From contig NC_089984.1 in NCBI RefSeq assembly GCF_036417845.1, positions 33,019,447 through 33,083,446 on the forward strand: a DNA stretch of 64,000 nucleotides, in the 5' to 3' direction. A model generated the notes under the pieces. The model saw nothing but the letters and a program-made list of their open reading frames with translations. It ran no database searches and had not been told where the DNA came from. Shown here one piece after another: positions 61,151 to 64,000 of the stretch. The position numbers and the translations under genes were made by a program. This DNA is from Apteryx mantelli. Taxonomy: Eukaryota; Chordata; Aves; Apterygiformes; Apterygidae. How positions within the stretch are numbered: position 1 is the stretch's first letter; each line of letters starts with the position of its first letter.

Positions 61151-64000
61151 GGATTCTTAAGCAGTTCATTTGGATTATCTTTCCCTCTTAAAAATAAATA
61201 AATAATAAAAAAGAAAAGTTCTCCTTCATTTCTTCAACCCTCTACCTGTAAGTACAGTTGAGAGTAAAAGCTCTTGATTTACTTGACTGGTTCTGGAGTT
61301 GGGATTTCTTGTATGTTTGGAAAAAACTTTGCTAACAGAAGTTCTGTAATATATATTAGATGCATGCCCGTACCTGGGTGGGCTCCTCTTTTTGAGTGAG
61401 GATGTAACGGTTGAACTTTGTTGGAAGTAATTTTTAGACACCACGTAGACTGTGTGTGGGCAAAGCTGCCTACCTGCGTCGTACATCCTATTTTTCTCTG
61501 GAAAAACTTAGTAAGAGCATTGCTGAGCATTTATTTTCAAGTGCCTTAACATTCTCTCTAGCTTAAATAATTCTTTCCTCGGGGAACAGCAACAAATGCT
61601 TTGCTCATCTCTGTTCTCCGTTTCTCTTGTTTATCCCTTCTAGCCAGTTCCCTCTCTGAAAAAGCAGTTAGCTAGTTTTCATCATGCTTTAAATTAATCT
61701 GACTCCATCAGTAAAGACAATGTTTATACAACTATATCCTTTTTTAATCCTGTTGAATATTATGCCTAATTCAAATGCAATGGATGTTGAAATTGCTGGC
61801 TAGAAGTTGCTTAGGTCACTTCAAATAGGTATGAAAGAATGCTGTTGTCAGACCCTCCCTGCCTCCAAAGGTAAATATAGTTGATTCTAAATTATCTAGT
61901 CTTAAGAGGCTTTTAAGATTGAAGTTCCCTTCATTTCATCTTCCTTTATTTTTCTGAGGCGAAAATAGGAACTGTATGTCCACAGCAAAGAGAACATCAG
62001 AAGAGAAGAGATTCAGTAGGGAGAAAAGTGTCTCAGAGATGCAAAATGTTTCTGTGGGTAATAACTGGATTCTTAAATGTTCCATATTTAGTTTAAAAAA
62101 AAAAATCATCCTCAGTAGCCTTTGATTTTCTTCTTCAACTTGTTTTTCATCATTTAATATAACCTTTTGAATATGTTGCTTAGAAAAGATAACCTAGGCT
62201 AATAAAATACATGCCTTGAGCTTGAATTATAAATAAGTGGTGATGTCTTTTGAAAGAGTTACTTAGTTTTATTTTTCAAATATTCAACTAAAAGATAATT
62301 TGGGGGAGGAAGTTGTTTTCTTTATAGCTGTTGATTTCAAGTGATGTCACTGGCAGTGGACCTAGCTTCAATTTCTTCAGTTTGTTTGGTAAATACTTGG
62401 CCAAAGCAATAACTTGAGTAACCGTGAACCTTTTGTTTGTTCTTTTTCTTCTGATTTTATTTTAGATGAATATGAACATGCATGTGGAGTGAGAGTGAAA
62501 TTACTATGTAGAGAGAGAATTTTTCTTAAATGTTGGATTCGATATTCATATGAAAATGACCTTGTCTGATCCAGTTCTGGAGTGCTTTTGTTAAGAGTAA
62601 TGATCTTAAATATTTAAATACTTCAGTGTCAGATATGGCGCAAACCTTCTGTTTTTAGATGTGAAATGATATAGTTGGTCTTTCTGTGCAGTTTCTATCC
62701 CATTTTGAAAACAGTTTGAGTTTTATTCAGAGTTCCTTGACCGAAGTTGACAGTATTTTATAAGTCAGCATGAAAGCAAAGGACCGGGTTCTCATTTAGC
62801 TTGTTACTCATTTTGTTGATTGATCGGCTCTTATCAGAATTAAACAACCTTTTGTTTCCTAAGCAATGCTAGAGCAAACCAATTAAATTTTTATCATGTA
62901 ATTCAAGTTAACTTACTCTGAAAGCTCTATAAATTGGTGAGAGTGTTTAAATATGTCATTAGTGATCTAAAACTTTTATGTATCAGTTGAATTTCCTTTT
63001 TAACTCAAAACACCTATACTAACAGATTAAAATGTCTTAAGTTTTCCCACTTCTATGAGGTAGAATTATAGTAACTATTTATTACTTGAAAATAAATTAA
63101 TGAGTTAGGTGCAGTCCAAGGTAAGCATGGTTTGTCTGCAATAAAGAAACCGAGTCTAGATTTAACTCTAACCTGACATGTTGCCTTCTCACAGCTAGTA
63201 CAGCACTGAGCTGCTGCAAAGCGTTGTTTTATAAGTAACATGTTCAGCTTCTTGTAGATAAGGGTATGTTTTAATGTTTTCATTATTTTTTGTGGAGGAA
63301 ATGTGAAAGAGGAGGGTGTTACCTTTTAGTTCTAGGAAGCTATTTTTGTGCGTTAAAGGAGAACTGGAGAAAACAGAGTAAAAGTGAAATGATTATAGGT
63401 AGAATGATTTTTTTTTTTTCCTTAAACATTGGGTTCAAGATGTAGGCCACATCTGTGATCATGTTTTCTAGAAATGAGTCCATATTAAATCGATTCTCTG
63501 CCAGCAGCATCTGGTTGCACTTTATGTATGTGTTTTCTTTCTTAAAGAAAGCAAACCATATGACATAACGCCAGTCAGATAAAAATGATTGTTTATAGTA
63601 CTTCGTTTATTTACACAGCACCACAAGATGAAATATGTCTTAGTCTGAAAAAACTTACCACACTTTAAAAAGGTAAGCAAATGATGTCTGCATTTCAAGA
63701 TGGACAACCTGGGGTACAATATGGTCCCTTAGCAAGCCTTGCTTCAGGGGGACGTAAAATCAGTAGCTGAGCTGATAACCAGATGTGGGCCTGGTAAGTT
63801 CAGGTCCCCTGCTCACTGCTGAGGGTACCATTTGCAAGCAGTGATGTATTTTTACAGATTACAAAACCGTTGTTCAAATGAATTGCTCAGACTGATTTTA
63901 GCAGGCTGATCTTAACTATTCTTTTTTTTTTAAAATTCGGCTTCGTAGCTTATGAAAGTGGTATCTCTGCTCTAGTGAGATTCTTCCTCTATCCTTAGTC

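Larger units (their letters stand above)
43601..64000 (+). other. ADD3: Probable ADD3 intron 1 (continues off the right edge)
   Basis: About 20.4 kb of AT-rich DNA, T-rich on the plus strand, holds no exon matching the start of gamma-adducin (MSSDASQG...). It contains a probable hAT remnant, an old LINE-like motif at 61.1 kb, hairpins at 56.2 and 57.5 kb, simple repeats, and an unexplained exon-like segment at 47.67-47.86 kb. A very long first intron is normal for ADD3 in other vertebrates. If the island at 42-43 kb belongs to another gene, this label fails. Confidence 0.55.

Noticed and set aside
62430-62500. Long polypyrimidine tract followed by an ATG-rich segment
   Set aside because: It looks like an acceptor, but the frame after it stops within nine codons and does not match the ADD3 start.
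63690-63830. Segment with a faint MIR-like order of words
   Set aside because: Too few matching blocks to separate it from chance.
1-64000. tRNA, rRNA, miRNA, CRISPR, retrovirus-like or toxin elements
   Set aside because: None was recognised on either strand by reading. A weak or very diverged copy could still be missed without a library search.

Overview
The window is vertebrate nuclear DNA, most likely from a bird; a crocodilian or turtle is the main alternative. Three things point there. One interspersed repeat near 22.3 kb has the text of an avian-type CR1 LINE, and an older CR1 lies near 40.5 kb. Most other repeats are small, heavily worn SINE or LINE remnants. The genes are compact, with canonical GT-AG exons and CpG-island promoters. 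I see no bacterial-type operon, CRISPR array, tRNA, rRNA or recognisable endogenous retrovirus.

From 1 to about 19.5 kb the minus strand carries the 5' part of XPNPEP1 (cytosolic X-prolyl aminopeptidase 1). Eight coding exons and one inferred non-coding first exon can be placed to the base. Together the coding exons give 912 bp, or 304 codons, in one uninterrupted frame. They cover the N-terminal and middle domains. The metal-binding catalytic domain lies off the left edge. The promoter is a CpG island at about 18.8-19.8 kb with a full palindromic CRE and a CACGTG E-box.

From about 19.8 to 41.8 kb is a roughly 22-kb gap in which I recognise no coding exon. It holds the two CR1 fragments, an old SINE, and some short palindromic or regulator-like motifs, including RFX-type X-boxes near 30.4-30.5 kb.

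From about 41.9 to 43.6 kb a second CpG island has several good plus-strand splice donors. In vertebrates the neighbour placed head-to-head with XPNPEP1 is ADD3 (gamma-adducin), which has non-coding first exons and a very long first intron. I therefore read this island as the ADD3 promoter and first exon(s), and 43.6-64.0 kb as ADD3 intron 1. No ADD3 coding exon is in the window, so this call rests on gene order. The intron is AT-rich and T-rich on the plus strand and holds a probable hAT remnant, some hairpins and one unexplained exon-like segment at 47.67-47.86 kb.

I did not find an obviously new biological system. The best leads are a repeated 19-bp element in the ADD3-side promoter, the exon-like segment at 47.7 kb, and the X-box pair at 30.4-30.5 kb.
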